In this document: piece after piece, positions 24,882-32,540 of the stretch | Numbering within the stretch: position 1 is the first letter of the stretch | How the letters are laid out: the number at the start of each line of letters is the position of its first letter | Made by a program: the position numbers and the translations under genes | NCBI RefSeq assembly: GCF_001673315.1 | Contig: NZ_LZLQ01000024.1 | Span: 124,001-188,000 of the forward strand | Length of the DNA stretch: 64,000 nt | DNA from: Mycobacterium asiaticum | GTDB lineage: Bacteria; Actinomycetota; Actinomycetes; Mycobacteriales; Mycobacteriaceae | Direction: 5' to 3' | The notes under the pieces: model-generated | Database searches by the model: none | Seen by the model: the letters and a program-made list of their open reading frames with translations, nothing else | What the model was told of the DNA's origin: nothing

Positions 24882-25287
24882 CGACCTGGTCGAAATCCAG
24901 CAGTTGCTGGCCCGGTACGCCGTGACAATCACCCAGGGCGATATCGACGGCCTGATCGGCGTGTTCACACCGGACGGCACCTACAGCGCATTCGGCGACA
25001 CCTACACCCTGGACCGGTTTCCCGAGTTGGTGGCCGCCGCGCCCAAGGGGCTGTTCATGACCGGAACCGCGCTGGTGGAACAACTCGATGGTGATTCGGC
25101 GAGCGGCACCCAGCCGTTGTGCTTCATCGAACACTCCGCGCATGACATGCGGATCGGCTACTACCGTGACACCTACGCACGGACTGCCGCCGGGTGGCGA
25201 CTGAAAACCCGTGCCATGACCTTCATTCGGCGTAGCGGAGTTCACGACTCGGGCCGTCCGCACGCAGTGGGCCGTCCCACGCCGTGA
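24853..25287 (+). CDS. SnoaL-like (NTF2-fold) protein
   Basis: A 144-residue cone-shaped alpha+beta barrel protein of the SnoaL-like/NTF2 type: EIQQLLARYAVTITQGDIDGLIGVFTPDGTY at the N-terminus is the classic helix-plus-strand signature, and GWRLKTRAMTFIRR the C-terminal strand pair. Relatives are cyclases, isomerases, hydratases or the small subunits of ring-hydroxylating oxygenases. That makes it a second candidate partner for the Rieske alpha subunit three genes upstream. The ATG at 24853 overlaps the amidohydrolase by 29 bp. Confidence 0.88.
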   Translation: MSTTVPSRTDDLVEIQQLLARYAVTITQGDIDGLIGVFTPDGTYSAFGDTYTLDRFPELVAAAPKGLFMTGTALVEQLDGDSASGTQPLCFIEHSAHDMRIGYYRDTYARTAAGWRLKTRAMTFIRRSGVHDSGRPHAVGRPTP

Positions 25288-26381
25288 ACGTCGAGCAGTT
25301 CCGGGCGGAGCTGTGCACCTGGCTCGACGAGCACGACCTGACACCAGAGCCGGACCATACGCTGGCAGGGCACATGCGGCAGCTCGCGCGCGTGCACGCC
25401 GCGCTCTACCAGGCAGACTGGATGCGCTACGGCTGGCCGGCCGAGGCCGGCGGATTGGGCGGGCCTGCGTTGTTGCGCGCCCTCGTCGGCGAGGAAGTGG
25501 TGGGCCGCCGACTGGCCGAACCGGGTCCGTACTCGATGGTCGAAGTACTGGCCCCCACCATGATCGATTACGCGCCAGCGGAACTCGCCGCGGATATGGT
25601 GCCGCGGTTGCTCAGCGGCCAGGAAACGTGGTGCCAGGGTTTCTCCGAACCCGGATCGGGCAGCGATCTGGCTTCGTTGTCGACCCGCGCTGTGCCACGC
25701 GGTGACGACTGGATCGTCAACGGGCAGAAGGTGTGGACCAGTTACGCCCAGTTCGCCACGCGCTGCATCCTGCTCACCCGAACCGCACCCGGATACGACG
25801 GCATCACCGCATTTTTCGTCGACATGGACACTCCGGGTATCACGGTCCGGCCGCTTCGTACCATGCACGGCGTCGATGAGTTCTGCGAGGTGTATTACGA
25901 CGACGTGGTGATTCCGTCCAGCCGGATGCTCGGCAGTCCCGGGGACGGTTGGCGCTTGGCGATGGACCTGCTGCCCTATGAGCGGTCCACCTGCTTCTGG
26001 CAACGGATCGCCTACCTGTATTCGCGCTTCGATGCGCTCATCGCCGAAGCGGCCGCCAAGGACCAGGCGGACGAATCCTCATTGGGGGCAGCATATCTCG
26101 CGCTGCACACGCTGCGCTGCCGGTCTCGTGCCACCCAACACCGGCTACGTGACGGGGCACGGTTGGGACCGGACACTTCGATCGACAAGGTACTGCTGGC
26201 CGGCGCAGAGCAGCGGCTCTACGACACCGTCCACGACCTGCTGCCCGCAACCCTCGAACTCGACGACACAGCCTGGCGGCCGGAATACCTGTACTCGCGC
26301 GCCGCAACCATCTATGGCGGCACAGCGGAGATCCAACGCAACATCATCGCCCGCCGGCTGCTGGACCTCGGGAAGGAGTGA
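25284..26381 (+). CDS. Acyl-CoA dehydrogenase (FadE), larger subunit-type
   Basis: A 365-residue ACAD with GFSEPGSGSDLAS and VNGQKVWTSYA (flavin and substrate contacts) and the C-terminal YGGTAEIQRNIIARRLL, where Gly replaces the Glu of E-G-T-x-E-I. It is followed, across a GTGA junction, by a 264-residue ACAD-like protein. Side-by-side unequal FadE genes in mycobacteria commonly form alpha2beta2 dehydrogenases acting on CoA thioesters of bulky steroid-like substrates. Start GTG 25284 overlaps the SnoaL-like stop by 4 bp. Confidence 0.92.
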   Translation: MNVEQFRAELCTWLDEHDLTPEPDHTLAGHMRQLARVHAALYQADWMRYGWPAEAGGLGGPALLRALVGEEVVGRRLAEPGPYSMVEVLAPTMIDYAPAELAADMVPRLLSGQETWCQGFSEPGSGSDLASLSTRAVPRGDDWIVNGQKVWTSYAQFATRCILLTRTAPGYDGITAFFVDMDTPGITVRPLRTMHGVDEFCEVYYDDVVIPSSRMLGSPGDGWRLAMDLLPYERSTCFWQRIAYLYSRFDALIAEAAAKDQADESSLGAAYLALHTLRCRSRATQHRLRDGARLGPDTSIDKVLLAGAEQRLYDTVHDLLPATLELDDTAWRPEYLYSRAATIYGGTAEIQRNIIARRLLDLGKE

Positions 26382-26383
26382 GC

Positions 26384-27178
26384 GTGACCGATTCCGATGA
26401 GCTGCAACTCATCGCGGGTTCACTACGCACCGCCATGACCGGCACTGCCGGCGCCAAGCTCGACGCTGCGCTCACCGAACTCGGATGGCTCGACATGCTC
26501 GACGAGATCCCGCAGGCCGCAATTCGTTTGGTGTTCGGATCTCTGGGTGAGACCGGGGCACATGCACCGGTGCTCAATGACGTCGTACTGCGCGCCGCCG
26601 GCAAGCCCGGCGGGGGCACGCTGGCGTTGCCGGTTGCGGGCGGTTCGTGGGTGGTATGGGAACGCACCGACGAACCCACATCCGCACTTGATGAAGAGCT
26701 GCCGATCCGGCGGACGGCAGCGGGTGAGCCGGTGCCGTTGGGACAAGGGCGTGTCGCGCTGGGCTGGTGGCTGGTTGGCACCGGCCGGGCAATGCTGTCC
26801 TTGGCGCGACAGCATGCGCTGGATCGGGTGCAGTTCGGCCGTCCCCTGGCCTCATTTCAGGCGGTCCGCCACCGGCTCGCAGAGACGCTGGTTGCCCTCG
26901 AGGGTGCCGAAGCCACGCTGCAGGCCGCCGCCGATCAACCTGACGAACTGGCCTGTCTACTCGCCAAAGCCGCTGCAGGGCAGGCAGCATTGACTGCCGC
27001 GCGGCACTGCCAACAGGTCCTCGGCGGTATCGGCTTTACCGCCGAACACCCGCTGCACCGCCACATCAAGCGTGCGCTGGTGCTCGACGGGCTGCTGGGC
27101 AGCTCGCGCGAGCTGACCCGTGAAGCCGGATCGATCCTGCGCGCCAAGGGTTTTGCCCCGCGGCTTGCCCACCTTTGA
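26384..27178 (+). CDS. Acyl-CoA dehydrogenase-like protein (FadE), short subunit-type
   Basis: A 264-residue protein that keeps the C-terminal helical ACAD domain (ARQHALDRVQFGRPLASFQAVRH; QVLGGIGFTAEHPLHRHIKRA) but has a reduced N-terminal half, with no clear TEPxxGSD segment. This fits the short partner of a heteromeric ACAD with the preceding gene. GTG 26384 is chosen because AAGGAG lies 5 nt upstream; GTG 26378 would overlap that site. Last gene of the seven-gene operon; convergent with another fadE across a hairpin. Confidence 0.88.
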   Translation: MTDSDELQLIAGSLRTAMTGTAGAKLDAALTELGWLDMLDEIPQAAIRLVFGSLGETGAHAPVLNDVVLRAAGKPGGGTLALPVAGGSWVVWERTDEPTSALDEELPIRRTAAGEPVPLGQGRVALGWWLVGTGRAMLSLARQHALDRVQFGRPLASFQAVRHRLAETLVALEGAEATLQAAADQPDELACLLAKAAAGQAALTAARHCQQVLGGIGFTAEHPLHRHIKRALVLDGLLGSSRELTREAGSILRAKGFAPRLAHL

Positions 27179-27179
27179 C

Positions 27180-27241
27180 GCCGAGTGTGAAATTCACGAC
27201 GCGACACGCGGGCCTACCGTCGCGAGATGCACACTCGCGGC
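27180..27241. terminator. Dispersed palindromic element, copy B, between convergent genes
   Basis: CGAGTGTG (27182-27189) pairs with CACACTCG (27230-27237) and CGCGAC (27200-27205) with GTCGCG (27219-27224). It fills the 76-bp gap between two convergent fadE genes and the right side is followed by CCCTTTTGG, so it may be a bidirectional terminator. Its left half matches the element at 15987 at 28 of 33 bases. Confidence 0.65.
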
Positions 27242-27254
27242 GCCCTTTTGGTCG

Positions 27255-28430
27255 CTAGTTGCGGGGCAAGCCCAGTATTCGCTCGGCGATGATGTTGCGT
27301 TGGATCTCTGAGGTTCCCCCGGCTATGGTGCCGGCGAAGCTGCGCGCGTACCGATCGAACCAACTGCCGTAGTAGTCATCAAGATTCAGCGGCGCGAACG
27401 GCGCGGTGATCGCCGGGTGAACGAGACCGTCGGCCCCCTTGGCATTCAACGCGTCCTCGGCGGCACGCTGCAATGCTTCTGACCCGAGGAGCTTGAGAAC
27501 TGACTGCGCCGGCACGTCCTCTTCCCCGCGCGCCGCACGGGCCGTCGCCGCGGAGCCCAGCAGTCGCATCGCTCGCGCGTCCATCACCAGGGTGGCGTAG
27601 CGATCCCGCTCCAGCACACCGTTTGGCGTGTAATCGGTTGTGAGCTGGTCCAAAAGGTTCGCGTAGTCCAACCACAACATCGCGCGTTCGTGGCCCAGGG
27701 AACCGTGTGCCACTCGCCAGCCGCCGTCGAGTTCGCCCACCAGATTCTCGGCCGGCACGCGCGCGTCGGTGAAGAACACCTCGTTGAATTCGACGTCGTC
27801 GTGATCGCACACCGACGGGAACGGCCGGCACACCACCCCGGGCGTGTCCGTCGGGATCAGCAATACGCTGATGCCCTTGTGCTTTGGCACATCGGTGTTG
27901 GTGCGCACGAACGTCAGCAACACATCGGCATCGTGGGCGCCTGATGTCCACACCTTTTGTCCGTTCACCACGAAGTGGTCGCCATCGAGCACCGCGCGCG
28001 TCTTGAGCGACGCCAGGTCCGATCCGGCGCCGGGTTCACTCATCCCGAGCGATGCGGTGATCTCGGCCCGCAGAATCGGTACCGCCCAACGCTGCTGCTG
28101 TTCGGCTGTTCCGAACGACAACAACGATGCCGCGATGATGCCGACACCCTGCGGATTGAAGCTGCGGTAGATCCGGCGCCGGGCCATCTCGTCGGCGTGC
28201 ACGTATTGCTGCAGCAGCGAAGCGTTGCGGCCCCCGAATTCAGGCGGATTGCCCGGTAGTAGCCAACCGTTGTCGAACAGCAGGCGTTGCCAACGAGCGG
28301 CCCACTCCGGGAGATGGGAACACGACCGCGGTCGTGCGATCCCCTCGGCCTCGTCGGGCAGATGCTGTTCGAGGAATGCGATGAATTCGGCGCGAAATGC
28401 CTCGACGTCGGCATCGAAGGTCAGCTGCAC
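27255..28430 (-). CDS. Acyl-CoA dehydrogenase (FadE)
   Basis: A 391-residue ACAD: GMSEPGAGSDLAS, VNGQKVWTSGA, FFTDARVPAEN and the C-terminal IAGGTSEIQRNIIAERIL, again with Gly at the Glu of the classical E-G-T. GTG 28430 has GAGGAG a few bases upstream. The gene is divergent from the TetR at 28636 across 205 bp that hold a nine-unit tandem repeat and a GAGAAT palindrome, so it probably belongs to that regulon together with the two fadE genes it faces. Confidence 0.93.
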   Translation of the reverse strand: MQLTFDADVEAFRAEFIAFLEQHLPDEAEGIARPRSCSHLPEWAARWQRLLFDNGWLLPGNPPEFGGRNASLLQQYVHADEMARRRIYRSFNPQGVGIIAASLLSFGTAEQQQRWAVPILRAEITASLGMSEPGAGSDLASLKTRAVLDGDHFVVNGQKVWTSGAHDADVLLTFVRTNTDVPKHKGISVLLIPTDTPGVVCRPFPSVCDHDDVEFNEVFFTDARVPAENLVGELDGGWRVAHGSLGHERAMLWLDYANLLDQLTTDYTPNGVLERDRYATLVMDARAMRLLGSAATARAARGEEDVPAQSVLKLLGSEALQRAAEDALNAKGADGLVHPAITAPFAPLNLDDYYGSWFDRYARSFAGTIAGGTSEIQRNIIAERILGLPRN

Positions 28431-28441
28431 AGGACTCCTCG

Positions 28442-28522
28442 GGGCTTATCGGGCTTATCGGGCTTATCGGGCTTATCGGGCTTATCGGGCTTATCGGGCT
28501 GGCGGGGCTTATCGGGCTGGCC
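28442..28522. repeat. Tandem array, nine 9-bp units
   Basis: Six perfect copies of GGGCTTATC (28442-28495), then GGGCTGGCG, GGGCTTATC and GGGCTGGCC to 28522. It begins 11 bp upstream of the fadE start codon on the minus strand and ends 43 bp before the operator at 28565, so copy number sets the distance between operator/promoter and the gene. Not a CRISPR array: there are no spacers. Confidence 0.9.
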
Positions 28523-28564
28523 AAGGTTCGCTCTCACGAATCGACTTCCCAAACACGCGTCTAA

Positions 28565-28579
28565 GAGAATAGTATTCTC
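28565..28579. promoter_or_regulatory. GAGAATNNNATTCTC operator, site 2
   Basis: GAGAAT-AGT-ATTCTC, perfect arms. It lies between the divergent fadE (start 28430) and tetR (ATG 28636), centred 64 bp before the latter, so it could control both and give autoregulation. Confidence 0.87.
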
Positions 28580-28635
28580 GCCGTGAGGAAGTTACAATCT
28601 CCAAGACATCGTCCGTGAGGAGGTCGAGCACCGCG

Positions 28636-29355
28636 ATGGCACGACGTTCTCCGGTACAGTCCAACCATGTTCTCTCCTCGCGGCAATCTCCTGAGCCGCC
28701 CGTGACGAACCCCAGCGAAGAACCGGCCTGGAAACAGCGGGCCGTCGAGCGATCCATCAAGACCGCGAAATTGCGGGCAGCACAGCGCGTTCAGCGTTTT
28801 CTGGACGCCGCGCAAGCCATCATCATCGAGAAGGGCAGCACGGACTTTACCGTCCAAGAGGTCGTGGACCGGTCGCGCCAGTCGCTACGCAGCTTCTACC
28901 TGCAATTCGACGGTAAGCACGAACTTCTGCTCGCGTTGTTCGAAGACGCGTTGAGCAGGTCCGCGGATCAGATCCGCGCCGCCACCGAAAGTCACACCGA
29001 TCCGCTGGAACGGCTCAAGGTCGCCGTCGAATTGCTCTACGAGGCTTCGAGGCCCGACCCCGCCGCAAAGCGGCCGCTCTTTACCGACTTCGCGCCCCGT
29101 TTGCTGGTAACGCACCCGGCCGAGGTCAAGATCGCACACGCCCCGCTCCTGGCATTGCTCACCGAGTTGATGGAGGCCGCGGGCGAAGCCGGCAAGTTGC
29201 GTGGCGACGTCAATCCAAAGCGGGTGGCGGCCATGACGATGCAGACGGTGATGTTCATCGCGCAGTCCAGCGGGGGGTCCGATGACGCGACGGTCCACCC
29301 GATCGGGGCCGACGAGGTCTGGGACTTCTGCTCGCGCGGATTTGCCGGCAAGTAA
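28636..29355 (+). CDS. TetR-family transcriptional regulator (proposed master of the 21-32 kb regulon)
   Basis: A TetR-type protein of 239 residues from ATG 28636. The DNA-binding helices are RVQRFLDAAQAIIIEKG and FTVQEVVDRSRQSLRSFYLQF, followed by GKHELLLALFEDAL. Roughly 50 residues precede the domain, so the true start could be GTG 28702 (VTNPSEEPAWKQR); GTG 28615 overlaps a GAGGAGG site. Copies of the palindrome GAGAATNNNATTCTC lie on both sides of the gene (28565, 29406) and at 21421, which makes this protein the obvious binder. The ligand may be an acyl-CoA or the pathway substrate. Confidence 0.9.
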   Translation: MARRSPVQSNHVLSSRQSPEPPVTNPSEEPAWKQRAVERSIKTAKLRAAQRVQRFLDAAQAIIIEKGSTDFTVQEVVDRSRQSLRSFYLQFDGKHELLLALFEDALSRSADQIRAATESHTDPLERLKVAVELLYEASRPDPAAKRPLFTDFAPRLLVTHPAEVKIAHAPLLALLTELMEAAGEAGKLRGDVNPKRVAAMTMQTVMFIAQSSGGSDDATVHPIGADEVWDFCSRGFAGK

Positions 29356-29405
29356 TTCAGCCTTCGTTTGTCGCATGAGCGAATATCGCACGCTCTCATC
29401 GTTAT

Positions 29406-29420
29406 GAGAATGCTATTCTC
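29406..29420. promoter_or_regulatory. GAGAATNNNATTCTC operator, site 3
   Basis: GAGAAT-GCT-ATTCTC, perfect arms, with a further overlapping inverted repeat TCTCAT/ATGAGA (29394-29409), so three half-sites are clustered here. It lies about 186 bp upstream of the P450 start and about 50 bp after the tetR stop. Confidence 0.83.
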
Positions 29421-29488
29421 TGATTGAAAGAATTAGAAATAGCCAAAATGGATTCCACGTTGACACTCGTTGGTGGGTGATGACAGAG

Positions 29489-29540
29489 TTCTAAAGGCGG
29501 CTTCTAGAGGCGGCTTCGACAAGCGGCTTCTAAAGGCGGC
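29489..29540. repeat. Tandem array, four 13-bp units
   Basis: TTCTAAAGGCGGC (29489), TTCTAGAGGCGGC (29502), TTCGACAAGCGGC (29515) and TTCTAAAGGCGGC again (29528). It sits between operator site 3 and the P450 start codon. The unit length is not a multiple of 3 or of a DNA turn, so copy changes would alter leader length and helical phase. Confidence 0.85.
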
Positions 29541-29598
29541 TTCGTCGCGCTCCTCTGCCGAACGGGGTAGCGCGTTACCGGCGAGAGGGCAATTACCC

Positions 29599-30801
29599 GT
29601 GACAGTCAGCGCAGCCAACGACGTCTATTTCGACCCGTACGACATCGAGCTCAACGCCGACCCCTATCCCATGTTCCGGCGACTGCGCGAAGAGATGCCG
29701 CTCTACTACAACGAGCAGCACGACTTCTATGCACTGAGCCGCTTCACCGACGTCAACAACGCGATCGTCGACTACCAGACCTTCAGTTCAGCCAGAGGCG
29801 CAATCCTCGAACTCATCCGGGCCAACATCGACATGCCGCCCGGGGTACTCATCTTCGAGGATCCACCGGTCCACGACATCTACCGTAAGTTGTTGTCGCG
29901 CATGTTCACTCCGCGCAAGATCAATGCGCTGGAGCCCAAGATCCGCGAGTTCTGTGCGCGCAGCTTGGATCCGCTGATCGGGACCGGCCGATTCGACTTC
30001 GTCAACGACCTCGGCGCACAGATGCCGATGCGGGTGATCGGCATGCTGCTCGGCGTCCCCGAGGAAGACCAAGAGGCCGCACGCGATTTCGCGAATGCCC
30101 AGATGCGCACCGAAGCCGGCAAGCCGATGGAGTTCTCCGCCGAGGCCATGCTGAACGGCGAGTTCTTCGGCCAGTACATCGACTGGCGCGCCGAGCACCC
30201 GTCCGACGACATCATGACCGAATTGCTCAATGCCGAGTTCGAGGACGAGACGGGTGTCATCCGCCGCATGCGCCGCGACGAACTGCTCACCTATGTCACC
30301 GTGGTGTCGGGAGCGGGCAACGAGACCACTACCCGCCTGATCGGGTGGGCGGGCAAGGTGCTCGCCGAACATCCCGATCAGCGGCGCGCCTTGGTCGAGA
30401 ACCCGGCCTTGATCCCGGCCGCTGTAGAGGAACTCCTGCGGTACGAGCCGCCGGCACCGCACGTGGCGAGGTACGTCACCCGCGACGTCGAGTACTACGG
30501 ACAGCGCGTGCCCGAAGGCAGCGTCATGATGATGCTGATCGGAGCGGCTAACCGGGACCACCGCCAATTCCCGCCGGACGGAGACGTTTTCGACATCCGC
30601 CGCGAGCCGCATCAGCACCTGACGTTCAGCGTGGGAACCCACTACTGCCTGGGCTCGGCGTTGGCCCGACTGGAGGGCCGGATCGCGCTCGAGGAGATCT
30701 TGAAGCGCTTCCCCGACTGGGATGTCGACCTTACCGACGCCAAGCTGTCCCCCACGTCCACGGTGCGGGGTTGGGAATCCATGCCGGCAATTCTCGGCTG
30801 A
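29599..30801 (+). CDS. Cytochrome P450
   Basis: A 400-residue P450: haem motif FSVGTHYCLGSALAR with Cys350, K-helix EELLR, I-helix SGAGNETTTR. No ferredoxin lies beside it, unlike the three other P450s here, so it must borrow one. GTG 29599 is preceded by AGAGGG at 9 nt. The frame is open back through the 13-bp repeats to 29470 but that extension is repeat-coded and unlikely. It is followed after 19 bp by a mycofactocin-type SDR and another SDR, suggesting hydroxylation and then oxidation of the alcohol. Confidence 0.95.
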   Translation: MTVSAANDVYFDPYDIELNADPYPMFRRLREEMPLYYNEQHDFYALSRFTDVNNAIVDYQTFSSARGAILELIRANIDMPPGVLIFEDPPVHDIYRKLLSRMFTPRKINALEPKIREFCARSLDPLIGTGRFDFVNDLGAQMPMRVIGMLLGVPEEDQEAARDFANAQMRTEAGKPMEFSAEAMLNGEFFGQYIDWRAEHPSDDIMTELLNAEFEDETGVIRRMRRDELLTYVTVVSGAGNETTTRLIGWAGKVLAEHPDQRRALVENPALIPAAVEELLRYEPPAPHVARYVTRDVEYYGQRVPEGSVMMMLIGAANRDHRQFPPDGDVFDIRREPHQHLTFSVGTHYCLGSALARLEGRIALEEILKRFPDWDVDLTDAKLSPTSTVRGWESMPAILG

Positions 30802-30820
30802 ATCAGGAAACGAGGTAACA

Positions 30821-31672
30821 ATGACGGAAGACGGCAAAGGGCGGGTTGCAGGAAAAGTCGCCTTCGTGACTGGTGCCGCACTCGGTCAGGGCCGCAGTCA
30901 CGCGGTTCGATTGGCCCAAGAAGGTGCCGACATCATCGCCATCGACGTATGTAAACGAGTCGTGGAGACCAGTCCGATTCCGGCGGCGACACCAGAGGAT
31001 CTGGCCGAGACCGCCGATCTGGTCAAGAGCTACAACCGGCAGATCTATACCGCCGAAGTCGATGTCCGAGACTATGACGGCTTAAAGGCGGCGGTGGATG
31101 CCGGCGTCGACCAGTTGGGCCGACTGGACATCATTGTTGCCAACGCCGGCATCGGCAACGGTGGCGACACGTTGGATCAATGCAGCGAACACGACTGGCA
31201 GGAAATGCTCGACGTGAACCTGTCCGGCGTCTGGAAAACGGTCAAAGCCGGTGTGCCCCACCTTCTTGCCGGCGGGCGCGGAGGTTCGATCATCCTGACC
31301 AGTTCGGTCGGCGGGCTGAAGGCGTATCCGCATTGCGGCAACTACGTTGCGGCCAAACACGGTGTAGTCGGCTTGATGCGCTCATTCGCAGTCGAATTGG
31401 GGCAGAAGATGATTCGGGTGAACTCGGTGCACCCCACGCATGTCAGCACCGGGATGATCATGAACGAGGGAACGTGGAAGATGTTCCGCCCGGATCTGGA
31501 GAATCCGGGTCCCGACGACATGGCGCCGATCTGTCAGATGTTCCACACGTTGCCTGTGCCGTGGGTTGACGCGCAGGACATCAGCAATGCGGTGCTGTTC
31601 CTCGCCTCCGACGAAGCCCGGTACATCACCGGTGTCACCCTTCCCGTCGACGCTGGGAGTTGCCTGAAATAG
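30821..31672 (+). CDS. Mycofactocin-coupled SDR-family oxidoreductase
   Basis: A 283-residue SDR with TGAALGQGRSHAVRLAQEGADIIAID, the N-terminal signature of the mycofactocin-dependent subfamily (TIGR03971-like), and the roughly 30-residue insert after the second strand (DVCKRVVETSPIPAATPEDL) typical of it. Catalytic S (LTSSVGG) and Y-x3-K (YVAAKHG) are present. These enzymes hold NAD tightly and pass electrons to mycofactocin when oxidising alcohols. The likely substrate is the alcohol made by the preceding P450. ATG 30821 has GAGGTAA 6 nt upstream. Confidence 0.92.
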   Translation: MTEDGKGRVAGKVAFVTGAALGQGRSHAVRLAQEGADIIAIDVCKRVVETSPIPAATPEDLAETADLVKSYNRQIYTAEVDVRDYDGLKAAVDAGVDQLGRLDIIVANAGIGNGGDTLDQCSEHDWQEMLDVNLSGVWKTVKAGVPHLLAGGRGGSIILTSSVGGLKAYPHCGNYVAAKHGVVGLMRSFAVELGQKMIRVNSVHPTHVSTGMIMNEGTWKMFRPDLENPGPDDMAPICQMFHTLPVPWVDAQDISNAVLFLASDEARYITGVTLPVDAGSCLK

Positions 31673-31682
31673 GGTTGCGCCT

Positions 31683-32519
31683 ATGGAAGGTTTCGACGGC
31701 CGCGGCGCGGTCATCACCGGCGGCGCGAGTGGCATCGGCTTGGCCACCGCCAAAGAGCTCGCTCGCCGCGGCGCCAAGGTTGTCCTTTCCGACATCGACA
31801 AACCGGGTCTGGACGGGGCAGTTGCCCAGTTGCGCAGTGACGGATTCGAGGCACACGGTGTCGCATGCGACGTCCGTCATCTCGATGACGTCACCAATCT
31901 CGCGGCCGAGTCGTTTCAGCTGCTCGGCCGCGTCGACGTGCTTTTCAGCAACGCCGGCGTCGGCATAGCCGGCCCCATTGCGCAGATGACACATGAGGAT
32001 TGGCGCTGGGTGATCGATATCGACCTGTGGGGCAACATCCACGCGGTCGAGGCGTTCCTGCCGCGGTTGCTCGAGCAGAACACCGGCGGTCATATCGCGT
32101 TCACCGCGTCCTTCGCCGGGCTGGTGCCCAACGCCGGACTGGGCACCTACGGCGTTGCCAAGTACGGCGTCGTGGCTCTGGCCGAGACATTGGCACGCGA
32201 GGTCCGGGCCAACGGCATCGGGGTTTCGGTGCTGTGCCCGATGGTGATCGAGACCAGGCTGGTGGCCAACTCCGAACGCATCCGCGGCGCGGACGGCGGA
32301 CTGACCGCAGCACCCGAACTGAGTGGTGATCTGAGTGCGCTCCCGGCCCAGGACGATGCGCTGACCGTTGACGACGTCGCTCGCCTGACCGCCGACGCGA
32401 TCCTGGCGAACCGCCTGTATGTGCTGCCGCACGAGGCATCCCGCGCGTCCATCCGCCGCCGGTTCGAACGCATCGACCGGACTTTCGACGAACAGGCAGC
32501 CGAAGGCTGGCGCTACTGA
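31683..32519 (+). CDS. Short-chain dehydrogenase/reductase
   Basis: A 278-residue classical SDR: TGGASGIG, SNAG, S in TASFAGL and Y-x3-K in YGVAKYG. A C-terminal extension (RRRFERIDRTFDEQAAEGWRY) is present. ATG 31683 is 10 bp after the mycofactocin SDR. It is the third gene of the P450 operon behind operator site 3. It ends 21 bp from the convergent SDR at 32541. Confidence 0.92.
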   Translation: MEGFDGRGAVITGGASGIGLATAKELARRGAKVVLSDIDKPGLDGAVAQLRSDGFEAHGVACDVRHLDDVTNLAAESFQLLGRVDVLFSNAGVGIAGPIAQMTHEDWRWVIDIDLWGNIHAVEAFLPRLLEQNTGGHIAFTASFAGLVPNAGLGTYGVAKYGVVALAETLAREVRANGIGVSVLCPMVIETRLVANSERIRGADGGLTAAPELSGDLSALPAQDDALTVDDVARLTADAILANRLYVLPHEASRASIRRRFERIDRTFDEQAAEGWRY

Positions 32520-32540
32520 GTTGCGCGAGCGGACGACCGG

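Noticed and set aside
28442..28522. Regular array resembling a CRISPR
   Set aside because: Units are 9 bp, directly contiguous and without spacers; no cas genes nearby. It is a simple tandem repeat.
29470..29598. Longer P450 start with a repeat-coded N-terminus
   Set aside because: The extension translates the 13-bp repeats and has no P450 similarity; GTG 29599 has AGAGGG upstream.
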